Shown in pieces: positions 38,277-47,200 of a stretch of 64,000 bases of DNA (position 1 is the first letter of the stretch; every line of letters starts with the position of its first letter). A model generated the notes under the pieces. That model did not search any database. It had not been told where the DNA came from and worked only from the letters and a program-made list of their open reading frames with translations. Location of the stretch: contig NZ_BONQ01000047.1 of NCBI RefSeq assembly GCF_016862795.1, positions 89,248 to 153,247 of the forward strand, read 5' to 3'. The position numbers and the translations under genes are program-made. The DNA comes from Dactylosporangium siamense (lineage in GTDB: Bacteria > Actinomycetota > Actinomycetes > Mycobacteriales > Micromonosporaceae).

Positions 38277-38830
38277 CTAATTCCCACCAGCGGACATAGT
38301 TCCGCAAGGGGGTCGCGCCGGAAGGATCGGCTCCAGCGGGTTCACGACCTTGGCGCAGCCCTGACGGCAGTGGTGCGCAGGTCGGCCGTGCGACCAGCAC
38401 GAATCGTGCCGGTGCCGGCACGATCGGCAGTGCAGCGGACCCTCCAGCCGGTAGTCCCGGGCTCCAGCATCGCGCGGCGCCGGAAGCGCGGTGATGTGCT
38501 GCGCGTCGATGAAGTCCACCACCGACACCAGTGCCGGATGGGCCAGCTGCCTGGAGATCACCCACTGATCAGTGCCGGCCCACGGCTGCGCCTTGAACGG
38601 GCCTGGCGGATGCGGCGGCGTATACCGCCCCGGCTGACGGTTCCACACCTGCCTGCCGGTGTGTACTTCGCGTTGCCCAGCACCGCCCGCACCGTCGTCA
38701 AACGCCCACCCGGCACCCGAGCGATGCGGGTTGCGTTCCCCGGTCCACCCGCGACGGGCACGGAACCCCGTCCTCGTTGAGGCCCCCTCCGATCGACAGA
38801 TGCACCAGCGCGCGGTTGCCTCTTCGTCGA
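38277..38830 (-). pseudogene. Decayed serine recombinase, related to the one at 8607
   Basis: Three frames carry consecutive pieces of one recombinase: LNEDGVPCPSR near 38800, GGRLTTVRAVLGNAKYT near 38700, then WNRQPGRYTPPHPPGPFKAQ with ISRQLAHPALVSVVDFIDAQ and a broken zinc ribbon (HCRSCRHRHDSCWSHGRPAH). The resolvase domain with the active serine is absent. It is clearly homologous over its whole length to the intact recombinase and has the same position relative to the tRNA-like repeat. That suggests an older element of the same family inserted at the same site. Confidence 0.75.
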
Positions 38831-38941
38831 TGGGTGCGGTCCTGGCGTCCCGGTCTTGTCGTTCGAACAGGGGGCGTCCGGAGACGGGCGCCGATCCGAT
38901 AATGCAGTGACCGTCCGAACACCGGTGCCTACAGGAGGTGC

Positions 38942-41254
38942 GTGTTGACCACGTCGTTACCGAATCCCGATCGGCTGCCGGAGAAGGTGTACGTGGATCT
39001 GCTTGCCCTGCTGGGAGTCACCCGGCGACCGCCGGCCGCGGCCGCCGCCGACCTCGTGTTCACCCGGGTCGGTACCGGCGACGAACGCGTCACGATCCCG
39101 GCCGGTACCCGGGTGGGGGCGGCGGGTGGCCGCGAACCCGTCGTGTTCGCCACCGCCGCGCCAGCGACGATCGAGCCGGGCCAGACCGCGGTCACCGTGC
39201 GCGCCTGGCACGGGGTACCGGTCGACGGCGACCTGGTGGGCGAGGGCACCGGTGTTCCCGGACAGGTCCTGCGGGCAGCGGGGGCGCCCATCGTGCGCAC
39301 CTACGCGCCCGACGACGTCCTGCTCGGTGTTGCCGTGCCGCCGGCGGCGGTCCGCGGGCCGGCGGTCCGCGAGTTCCGCGGGGTCACCTACGAGCTGTGG
39401 CGGCCGGTGGAGACGTTCACCGGCACCGGCCGGGAGTACCTGCTGGATCGGGTCGCGGGCACGGTCACCTTCGCCCCGGCGGCGGACGCGGTGCCACCGG
39501 CACGGGCCCAGATCCGTATGTGGTACTGGACCGGGGGCGGGCTCGCCGGCAACATCGCCGCCAACACCCTGACCGCGCTACGCGACCGGATCCCCGGGGT
39601 GCGCGTCACCAACCCGGCGCCGGCCCGCGGCGGGCAGGGCCTGGAAAGCGTGGCGGCGGCCCTGAGCCGGGCGCCGTACGAGTCGTTCGCACCGCGGCGA
39701 GCCGTCTCCGCCCGCGACTTCCGGGCACTCGCCGCCCGCTTGGACGGCATCGGCCGGGCGGACGCCTGCTCGGCCGGGCAGCCGGGCAGGATCGAGGCGG
39801 TGCTCGTGCCGGACGTGGCACCGCAGGACCGGCCGGGCTGGCGGTTGCCGGTCGAGGTGCTCACCGGCCGGGAGACGGACGACGTGCTCGAAGCGGCCCG
39901 GCGCGACCTGGACGGCCGGCGGTCGCTGGCCACGAGCCTGCACACCGGCTGGGCGCGGTACAAACCGGTGTCGGTCCGTGGCCGGGTGGTCGTCGCGGCC
40001 GGGGAGGACCCGGACGCGGTCCGTGCCCGCGTCCACGAGCACCTGTTCCAGGCGATCAGCCCGCTGCCGACCCTGGGTAGCCCCGACGGTTGGCCGTTGG
40101 GCGAGCCGTTGCGGGCGTCCGCCGTCGCCGGTGTCGTGGCGGAGGCCGCGCCCGTCGGGTCGCGGGTGGAGGAGTTGCGGTTCGTGGTGCTGGATGCACC
40201 CGACGGCCGGATCCGGACCCTCGCCGGCTGCCCGGCCGAACCCGGGGCCTGGTTCACCGGCAGCGGCGAGGTGGTGTTCCGGTCCACCAACGGCGGGTCG
40301 GGGTGGGAGGCGGTCGGCCGGTTCTCCGGCGAGGAGGTACGTCGGGTGGTGCCGGCAGCGGACCGGTCGGTCGCGGTCGTCACCGTCACCGGCGACCTGC
40401 ACGCTCGGGTGTACCTGTCAGCAGATCTCGGCGAACGGTGGACGAAACCGGTCGAGCTGGAAGCCGCGGTGACCGCGGCGGCGTGGGTGGATCGCGGCGC
40501 GGCGGCCGTGCTGCTGCTGGCCACCGATACGGGCCTCTACGAACTGTCCCCGCAGCCGGGCGCGGTTCCGGTGCAGGTGCTCGTCGATCCGGCCGACGCG
40601 GACCGTGGCTTCAACGCCATCTCGGCGTTCGTCTCGGCCGGGGGTGTCACCGGGGTCGCCGTCGCGGCGCAGGCGCGTCAGGGTGTGTACCTGTCGACGG
40701 CGGGCGGCCGGGCCGGTACCTTCACCCCGGTCGGATTGTCCAATGTGGACGTGCGGACACTGGCTGTGCAGCAGGACGGAGCAGCCACGGTGCTGTGGGC
40801 GGGCGTCGCCGAGGCGGACCCCCGCCGTCCCGGGGTGGGCGCGCAGCGGGCCCGGCTCTTCGAGGCCGCCGTCACCTGGCAGGCCGTGTCCAGCGGCTGG
40901 AGCGGCGGCAGCTGCTGGGACCTGGCCTTCGACGGCCCGACCGTGCTGGCCGCCTCGCAGAACGCGGGTGTGCTCCGGTTGGAGACCGGTGCCGCCAGCC
41001 CGAGCTGGCGGTCGCCGGAGATCACCTGCGGCCTGCCGTTACGCGACCGCACCCGGTTCGCCCCGGTCGAGGCGGTCACCGTGTCCGCCGGCGAGGTGCT
41101 GGCCGGCACCGGCTTCGGTGTCCACCTGCGGACCGGCGCCGACCGTTGGGTGTCCGTCGCCAGCCGGGAGAACCGCGAGACGGTGACCATCCCGCCGACC
41201 TGGCTGCTGTGCTCCGGCGAGCACGACGTGACGGTGGTGCGCGACACCGCCTGA
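38942..41254 (+). CDS. Baseplate J-like protein with C-terminal BNR-like propeller, N-terminally short (770 aa)
   Basis: AGGAGG precedes the GTG at 38942, and a TTG at 38945 is an alternative. Residues 7-420 follow the pattern of putative baseplate assembly proteins of contractile injection systems (PNPDRLPEKVYVDLLALLGV, VTIPAGTRVGAA, TYAPDDVLLGVAVPP, EYLLDRVAGTVTFAP, MWYWTGGGLAGNIAANTLTA). However, the usual 50-60 residues before 'PDRL', including the conserved THNVSDPG part, are absent. Residues 420-760 carry BNR-like repeats (VVFRSTNGGSGWEAVGRFSG, VYLSADLGERWTKP, GTGFGVHLRTG). No tail sheath, tube or other baseplate genes lie nearby, so it is probably an orphan left by rearrangement next to the recombinase relic. 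Confidence 0.7.
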   Translation: MLTTSLPNPDRLPEKVYVDLLALLGVTRRPPAAAAADLVFTRVGTGDERVTIPAGTRVGAAGGREPVVFATAAPATIEPGQTAVTVRAWHGVPVDGDLVGEGTGVPGQVLRAAGAPIVRTYAPDDVLLGVAVPPAAVRGPAVREFRGVTYELWRPVETFTGTGREYLLDRVAGTVTFAPAADAVPPARAQIRMWYWTGGGLAGNIAANTLTALRDRIPGVRVTNPAPARGGQGLESVAAALSRAPYESFAPRRAVSARDFRALAARLDGIGRADACSAGQPGRIEAVLVPDVAPQDRPGWRLPVEVLTGRETDDVLEAARRDLDGRRSLATSLHTGWARYKPVSVRGRVVVAAGEDPDAVRARVHEHLFQAISPLPTLGSPDGWPLGEPLRASAVAGVVAEAAPVGSRVEELRFVVLDAPDGRIRTLAGCPAEPGAWFTGSGEVVFRSTNGGSGWEAVGRFSGEEVRRVVPAADRSVAVVTVTGDLHARVYLSADLGERWTKPVELEAAVTAAAWVDRGAAAVLLLATDTGLYELSPQPGAVPVQVLVDPADADRGFNAISAFVSAGGVTGVAVAAQARQGVYLSTAGGRAGTFTPVGLSNVDVRTLAVQQDGAATVLWAGVAEADPRRPGVGAQRARLFEAAVTWQAVSSGWSGGSCWDLAFDGPTVLAASQNAGVLRLETGAASPSWRSPEITCGLPLRDRTRFAPVEAVTVSAGEVLAGTGFGVHLRTGADRWVSVASRENRETVTIPPTWLLCSGEHDVTVVRDTA

Positions 41255-41560
41255 CCCGGCTGGACCCGGCTCTGGCGGCAGGCGGTCGGCGAGGTACGCG
41301 GCCACCGCCGGGTGCCGCGCCGCCCGGGCCGGGCCCACGGCCGCGCGCCACCGGCGACCTTGTGCCTGCCGAAGATGCCATCCGGGCAGATCGACCGGCG
41401 CAGTTGAACCCTCGTGGAACGCTGCCGTTCGGGGTGCCACGTCGACGGTGGCGAGCAGGTCACGGACGGAAACCGCCATGACCCGCACCCGCAAGGCCAT
41501 CCTCGCGTTCGACATCGACTGTCAACTACTCTCCGACCTGGACCCACTACAGGAGGCCAT
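41255..41560. other. Intergenic region before the Wadjet operon
   Basis: These 306 bp carry the Wadjet promoter region. A minus-strand open frame from 41479 (AVSVRDLLATVDVAPRTAAF, DLPGWHLRQAQGRRWRAAVG) looks protein-like but has no Shine-Dalgarno sequence and runs into the baseplate gene. It could be a gene fragment. Confidence 0.35.
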
Positions 41561-43078
41561 TTGTCAGCGGACCAGCGCTCCCCCGCTCCGGACCACCGCG
41601 CGTTGTTCTCCTATCTGACCGCTGACGCAGCGGACGACTACATCGCGATCATGCGGCTCTTCGCCGGCACGTTGCTCGCTGACCTGTCGGCCGAGGAGGT
41701 CGGCAGTCAGCTCACTGAGCGGGGCGTCGTCCTGGACCCGGACACGGTCGAGAGTCGCTGCCGGCAGCTGGTGGACTGGGGCAATCTGGTGCGCTCGGTC
41801 CGTGAGACCCGGGTGCCGACCGTGGCGGCGTACCACCGATCACGGTCGCGCTATCAGGTGTCGAAGCTCGGTGGCCGGCTCCATCGCGAGGCCGAAGAGC
41901 TCTTCCGGGCTGTCGACGGTGCCCGCGAGGTCGCTCGGGAGCTGCTCGCCCGCATCGTCGACAGCCTGGATCACATCCTCCTGCAGGTCGGGGACGTCAA
42001 CCGGCGCATCGACGTGGAGGCGCTTGCAGGGGCGGTGACCGGCGTGTTCAACGACCACCAGATGTTCCACGAGTCGGTCACCGACTTCTACGCCTACCTG
42101 TCCGGCGTGCTGACCCGATATGACCTGGGCGGCGAGGAGTACACCCAGTTCAAAGGCCTCCTGCTGGATTACGTCGACCTCATCGGCGCCGACGTGAACC
42201 GCAACGCGCCGGAGATCCTGGAGCGGCTGCGGATTCTGCTGCAGCTCATCGACCGGGTGCTCGACCACCTCCCTGCGGTGCCCACGGTTGATGGTGAGGC
42301 GTTCACGATCGAACGGCTGCCGGGCCGGGCCCTGTCCGACTGGGAGCAGCTCGCCGCCTGGTACGGAGCGTCCGGCAGCCGGTCCGGCCCCGATCAGCTG
42401 CGGGCCGCCGCTCGGCAGGCGCTGGGCCAGTTGATCGCCAACGCCCGTCGCATGCTCACCGCGACCGGCACCGGGCTGTCGCGGCGTGCCGACCTGCTCA
42501 AGCTCGCGGCCTGGTTCCACAGCGCCGACAGCGACTCCGCGCACCGGCTCTACGACGCGGCGTTCGGCTGCTACCCCGCCCGGCACCTGCTGTTCGGGCC
42601 TGACGAGCCGGACACGGCGACCGGCCCCGGAACGTCCTGGTGGGAGTCGATCCCGGTCAACGTGCCGGTGTCGCTGCGTGAGCGGGGCGACCGGGCCGCC
42701 CGCGGGCGCAGCTCACGCGTGCCCGACCCGGGCACCGAAGCGCAGCGGTTGGTGGGCTTGGCTCACCAGCGCGACGCGGCCAGGCGGGCGGCCGCGGCGG
42801 AGCTCCTGGCCGCCGGTCCGCTGCACCGTAGCCGGCTCAGCAAGGCGGCCCGGGACCTGCTGCTGGAAAAGCTGTCCGCCGTCTTCGCCGCCGTGTCCAC
42901 CTCGGCGACCCCCATCGAGCACCAGGACGCCGACCTCGGCCTGATGCTGCGAGCAACCCCGGCCAACGGCGACGCCACCATCGTGACCAGCGCCGACGGC
43001 GCCATCACCATCCACGACGTTCAGCTCGTCGCGGTCCCCATCGCCGGCGCCGCGCACCGTCTGGCGGCAGCCGGGTGA
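41561..43078 (+). CDS. jetA: Wadjet JetA (DUF2397/TIGR02677-type kleisin-like subunit)
   Basis: TTG at 41561 is chosen as start because AGGAGG lies five bases upstream and the family begins near FSYLTADAADDYIAIMRLF. Upstream frame continuation to 41414 is ignored. The 505-aa protein is helical, with an N-terminal winged-helix-like part (LVDWGNLVRSVRETRVPTVA) and a central helical bundle. It follows the pattern of TIGR02677 proteins. JetA is the MukF-like kleisin that bridges JetC heads and loads the complex. Its stop overlaps JetB in GTGA. Confidence 0.85.
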   Translation: MSADQRSPAPDHRALFSYLTADAADDYIAIMRLFAGTLLADLSAEEVGSQLTERGVVLDPDTVESRCRQLVDWGNLVRSVRETRVPTVAAYHRSRSRYQVSKLGGRLHREAEELFRAVDGAREVARELLARIVDSLDHILLQVGDVNRRIDVEALAGAVTGVFNDHQMFHESVTDFYAYLSGVLTRYDLGGEEYTQFKGLLLDYVDLIGADVNRNAPEILERLRILLQLIDRVLDHLPAVPTVDGEAFTIERLPGRALSDWEQLAAWYGASGSRSGPDQLRAAARQALGQLIANARRMLTATGTGLSRRADLLKLAAWFHSADSDSAHRLYDAAFGCYPARHLLFGPDEPDTATGPGTSWWESIPVNVPVSLRERGDRAARGRSSRVPDPGTEAQRLVGLAHQRDAARRAAAAELLAAGPLHRSRLSKAARDLLLEKLSAVFAAVSTSATPIEHQDADLGLMLRATPANGDATIVTSADGAITIHDVQLVAVPIAGAAHRLAAAG

Positions 43079-44274
43079 GCGGCCGCAACCTCGCCACCGC
43101 GAACCAGTCGGCGCGGGAACGCGTCGACGCGGCGCGGGCCCTGCTGGCCAACCCGCTGCTCACCGCAGCGCAGGCGGAGGAGCTGGCCCTCGTGCGGCTG
43201 CACGCCCCCGCACTGCGCGGCACGTTTCAGACCCTGCTCGGGTACAACTTGATCATCGAGTCGTCGTTCGCAAGACTGGTCAAGGGCCCGTTGAGCCAGG
43301 ACGCGCCCGCGAGACCGGCGCGCCGCTCCGACCACAGCGCATGGACGCCCATCACGTACACCCACTTGGCACTGCTCTGCGCCGCGCTGCTGGCTCCTGG
43401 AACAGGCGAGCAGACGCTCATCTCCGCCCTCATCGACCAGGTCCGCTCGGACGCCGCGACAATCGGGGTCAGCATCGGCGACACGCTGCCAGAGCGTCGC
43501 GCACTGGTGACCGCCGTCGGGCACCTCATCGACTGGGGGGTGCTGTCCGAGACCGACGGCACGGCGGCAGGCTGGAGCGAGCGGCGCGACGAGGCGCTGC
43601 TGACCATCCACCGCGCGGTGCTGCCCCACCTCCTGGCCCGACCGCTGTCAGGCCTGTCGCACCCGGACGACCTGCTGGCCACCGACCCTGCCGTGGCCGA
43701 CCAGCCGCGCCGGTCGCTGCGCCGCAAGCTCGTCGAGAACCCGCTCGTGCGGCGCGAAGACCTCACCGACGCCGAGCGCGACGTCCTGTCCCGCGAGCGT
43801 GGCGAACTGACCCGCATGCTCGATGAGCACTTCGGCCTTACCGTCGAGGTCCGCGCCGAAGGCGTCCTGGCCTACGACGCCGGCGGCAGTCTCACCGACA
43901 TCACGTTCCCGGGAACGGGCACGGTAAAGCAGGCCGCGCTGCTCCTGCTGGCCGAGCTGATCGACTCGGGCCAGCCGGACCACGCCGCGAGGGCCACGCC
44001 CGGTGTCGTCGCTGGCTGGGACACGGTCGACGAAGCGCTGGCGAGGCTCACCGACCGGCATCGCCGCGCCTGGGGCTCGACTCTGGTCGACCAACCCCTC
44101 CGAATGCGCGACGAGGTCGTCGCCCTGCTAGTGGACATGAGCCTGGCCACCGCCGGCGACGCGGGGCTGCTGATCCATCCGGCGGCCGCCCGCTATCGTC
44201 CTCAGCCGTTGTCCGCGCCGCCGACCAGAGCGTCCAGGCGCCTGGCCGACCAAGGCGAGCTGGAGTTCGCATGA
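43075..44274 (+). CDS. jetB: Wadjet JetB (DUF2398/TIGR02678-type subunit)
   Basis: This 399-aa protein starts GTG in the 4-bp overlap with jetA and ends in an ATGA overlap with jetC. Winged-helix-like segments (LVTAVGHLIDWGVLSETDGT) and the second-half LREDLTDAERDVLSRER-like region fit TIGR02678/DUF2398. It is the MukE-like subunit that stabilises the kleisin in the SMC ring. No catalytic motif is expected or seen. Confidence 0.85.
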   Translation: MSGRNLATANQSARERVDAARALLANPLLTAAQAEELALVRLHAPALRGTFQTLLGYNLIIESSFARLVKGPLSQDAPARPARRSDHSAWTPITYTHLALLCAALLAPGTGEQTLISALIDQVRSDAATIGVSIGDTLPERRALVTAVGHLIDWGVLSETDGTAAGWSERRDEALLTIHRAVLPHLLARPLSGLSHPDDLLATDPAVADQPRRSLRRKLVENPLVRREDLTDAERDVLSRERGELTRMLDEHFGLTVEVRAEGVLAYDAGGSLTDITFPGTGTVKQAALLLLAELIDSGQPDHAARATPGVVAGWDTVDEALARLTDRHRRAWGSTLVDQPLRMRDEVVALLVDMSLATAGDAGLLIHPAAARYRPQPLSAPPTRASRRLADQGELEFA

Positions 44275-47200
44275 GCGACACGTTCGACGGGACACCGCTG
44301 CGGCACCATCCGCACCGATGGCGGCTGTCCAGGGCCGGTTTCGTCAACGTCTGGCACTACTACGAGACCACCTTCGACATCTCCGGCGGGCGGCTCATCC
44401 TCCGCGGCACCAACGGCTCGGGCAAGTCCCGTGCGCTGGAGATGCTGTTGCCGTTCCTGCTGGACGCCGACCGCCGCAACATGGGCACCGGGTCGTCTGT
44501 CCGGATGGAAGACCTGATGAACGCCGGGGCGGGCGAGCAAGGCAACCGGCTCGGCTACATGTGGCTGGAGCTACGCCGCGACCCCGACCCGGCCCTCGAC
44601 GGCGGCGGCGAGCCGCAGCACCTCACCCTCGGTGCGCTGGTCCGCTTCGCGATCAGCACCAAGGAAGCCAAGGTCTGGTACTTCACCACACCCCTGCGGG
44701 TCGGTGACGAACTGCCGCTGCTCGGCCGGGACCGGCAGCCGCTGTCACGGCGGGACCTCGCGGAGCTGGTCACCGAGGAGCGCATCACCGACGTCGCCGA
44801 AAAGCACCGGGAGCGGGTCCGCGCCGAGGTGTTCGGACTCACCGGGCAGCTCGGCAAGGAACGCTTCGACGGGCTGCTCAAGCTCCTGCACACGCTCCGC
44901 TCGCCCGACGTCGGCAACCGGATCGAGGAGGGCCGGCTGCCGGCGATCCTCGCCGACGCGCTGCCGCCGTTGTCCGAGGACGCGCTGACCGACGCCGGGC
45001 AGCAGCTCGACGGTCTGACCAGCACCCGCGCGGACCAGGAGCGCCTCGAGGCGGCCCGCGAGCAGATCACGACGTTCCTCGACGTCTACCGCAAGTACGT
45101 GACCGGCGTGCTCAGCGCCTCGCTGCTCTCGGTCAAGGACCGGGCCGCCGTGGTGCGGCAGTCCGCCGGGGACGCGGCGCGGCTCGCCGCCGCCGCCGAA
45201 AAGCTGGAACGTGGTGCCGCCGACGCGCAGGAACGCACAACCGCGCTCGACGAGCAGGTCCAGCAGCTGGACGCGACGCTGGCCGCGCTGCGCGAGTCGG
45301 ACGCCTACCGCAATGCGTCCGACCTGCTGCAACTGACGACGGTCGTGCGGACACTCGCTTCGACGGCGGACAAGGCGTTCGATCACGCCGCCCAGCTGCG
45401 CGACGACGAAGCCAGGCGGGCCAGAGAGGCCGGGCCGGTCGCCGACGACGTCGCATCGGCCGTCGTGGCGCTGTCGGACACCGTACAGCGGCTGCAGGTG
45501 CTCCTGCCCAGCATCGGCATCGCGACGCACGGCCTGCCCACCGCCGTCCAGGTGGATCGCGGGCCCGGACCGCAGCCGACCGATCTGGTCCGGACATCCC
45601 GTGAACAGGACCCGGAGCGTCTGGCCCGTCCCGCCGCTGACACCCTCACGCTCGTGCCGGCTGACGTCGGCGACATCGTCGAGGCCGCCCGGCAGGTCGA
45701 GCCCGCAGCACAGGCGCGTTCCGCGCAGGCCGCCAACCGGGCGGCCGACGCCCGGAGACTGCGCCACGAGCGTCAGCGGGTCGACGCCGCCGCCACCAAG
45801 GCCGGCGACGCCGAGCAGCGAGCCGTAGAGGACGAGCAGGCCGCCGAACAGGCCGCCGAGCAGCGCGACGACGCCGCGATCGCGCTGGCCGACGCATGGC
45901 ACACATGGACCACCGCCCGAGCCACCACGGACCTGCTCGGCACCACCGACTGGCCGGCACACCCGATCCTCGGCGCGATCCTCGCCGACCGGACGGCGCT
46001 GTGCGGTGACGGGCGACCAGCGGTCACGCTGCCCGAGCTGGACCGCGCCGCCGACGACGCGGTGTCGGAGGCCGAAGCTGACGTGGCGGCCGCACTGTCA
46101 CGGCTCGACGACGCCGACCGGGCCGACGCCGAGACCGTCGGGCGACTCACCGCGGAGCGAAAGCAGCTCCTGGAGGCGCAGGATCCCGAGCCGCAGCCAC
46201 CGAGCTGGGTGCGGCCGTCCGGCGGCGCTGCGCTGTGGCGATGCCTGGACTTCGCGGACGGCGTCGACGACCAGCGCCGCGCCGGCATCGAGGCGGCGCT
46301 GCTGGCCTCCGGTCTCCTCGTCGCTGAAGTCGACGAGGACGGCCGGCTCACCACCGCCGACGGGCAGCTGCTCGTCTCGCCGACGGGAGGGCCGGCGACG
46401 CGGCCGCTGTCCGCAGTGCTCACCGCCGACCCGGACGGTCCGGTGGCGCCCAACGCGGTCGCCGCGCTCATCGAGCGGATCGCGTTCAACGACCCGGGTG
46501 CGGGAACCTGGGTCGGCGACGACGGTCGCTGGGGCAACGGCCCGCTCCGCGGCCGCCACACCGTCCCGGCGGCCCGGCACATCGGCGCCGCCGCACGCGC
46601 CGCGGCACGGGCCGCCCGTCTGGCGCAGATCGCGACCGAACTCGCCGACCTGGAGGCCGCCCGGGAGCTCCGCGACCGGGATCGCGAGCAGCTGCGGCAT
46701 CGACGGCTGGCACTGCGGGACCTCCGCAGGTCTGCGCCGCGGTCTATGGTGCTAGCCCAGGCAAGGGCCGAGTATGCTGCGGCCGTCAAACAAGCCAGCC
46801 GATCGGCGGCCAGCGCGGGAACGCTCCGGGCCGAGGCCGATCGGCTGGTACGCGCCTGGGCTGAACAGGACCGGGAGCACCGGCGCGTCTGCGCCGAGTT
46901 CGCCCTGCCGGCCGACGAGGAACCGCTGCTCGAGCTGCGGCGCCGGGCAGACAAGGTGGTCGTCGGGTGCGCCGACGTGGGCACCGGCGCCGCCGGGGTG
47001 CGCCAGGTGCTGCGCCGGTACGCGTCGGCCGTCGAGGCTGTCGCCGACACGGCCGCCCGCCGAACCGATGCGGAGCAGGACGCCGGGAACGCCTGGGAGA
47101 CGTGGCGCAGCGAGGCGACGAGACTCGACGTTTTACGCGACGCGGTCGGTGCCGAGGCCGACACCGTCCAGCGGCAGGAGGCGCAGACTGAAGCAGCCCT

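Noticed and set aside
41039..41515. Minus-strand gene of 158 aa before Wadjet
   Set aside because: It has no Shine-Dalgarno sequence and about 215 bp lie antisense to the baseplate gene. The first 70 residues look protein-like, so it was mentioned only under the intergenic entry.
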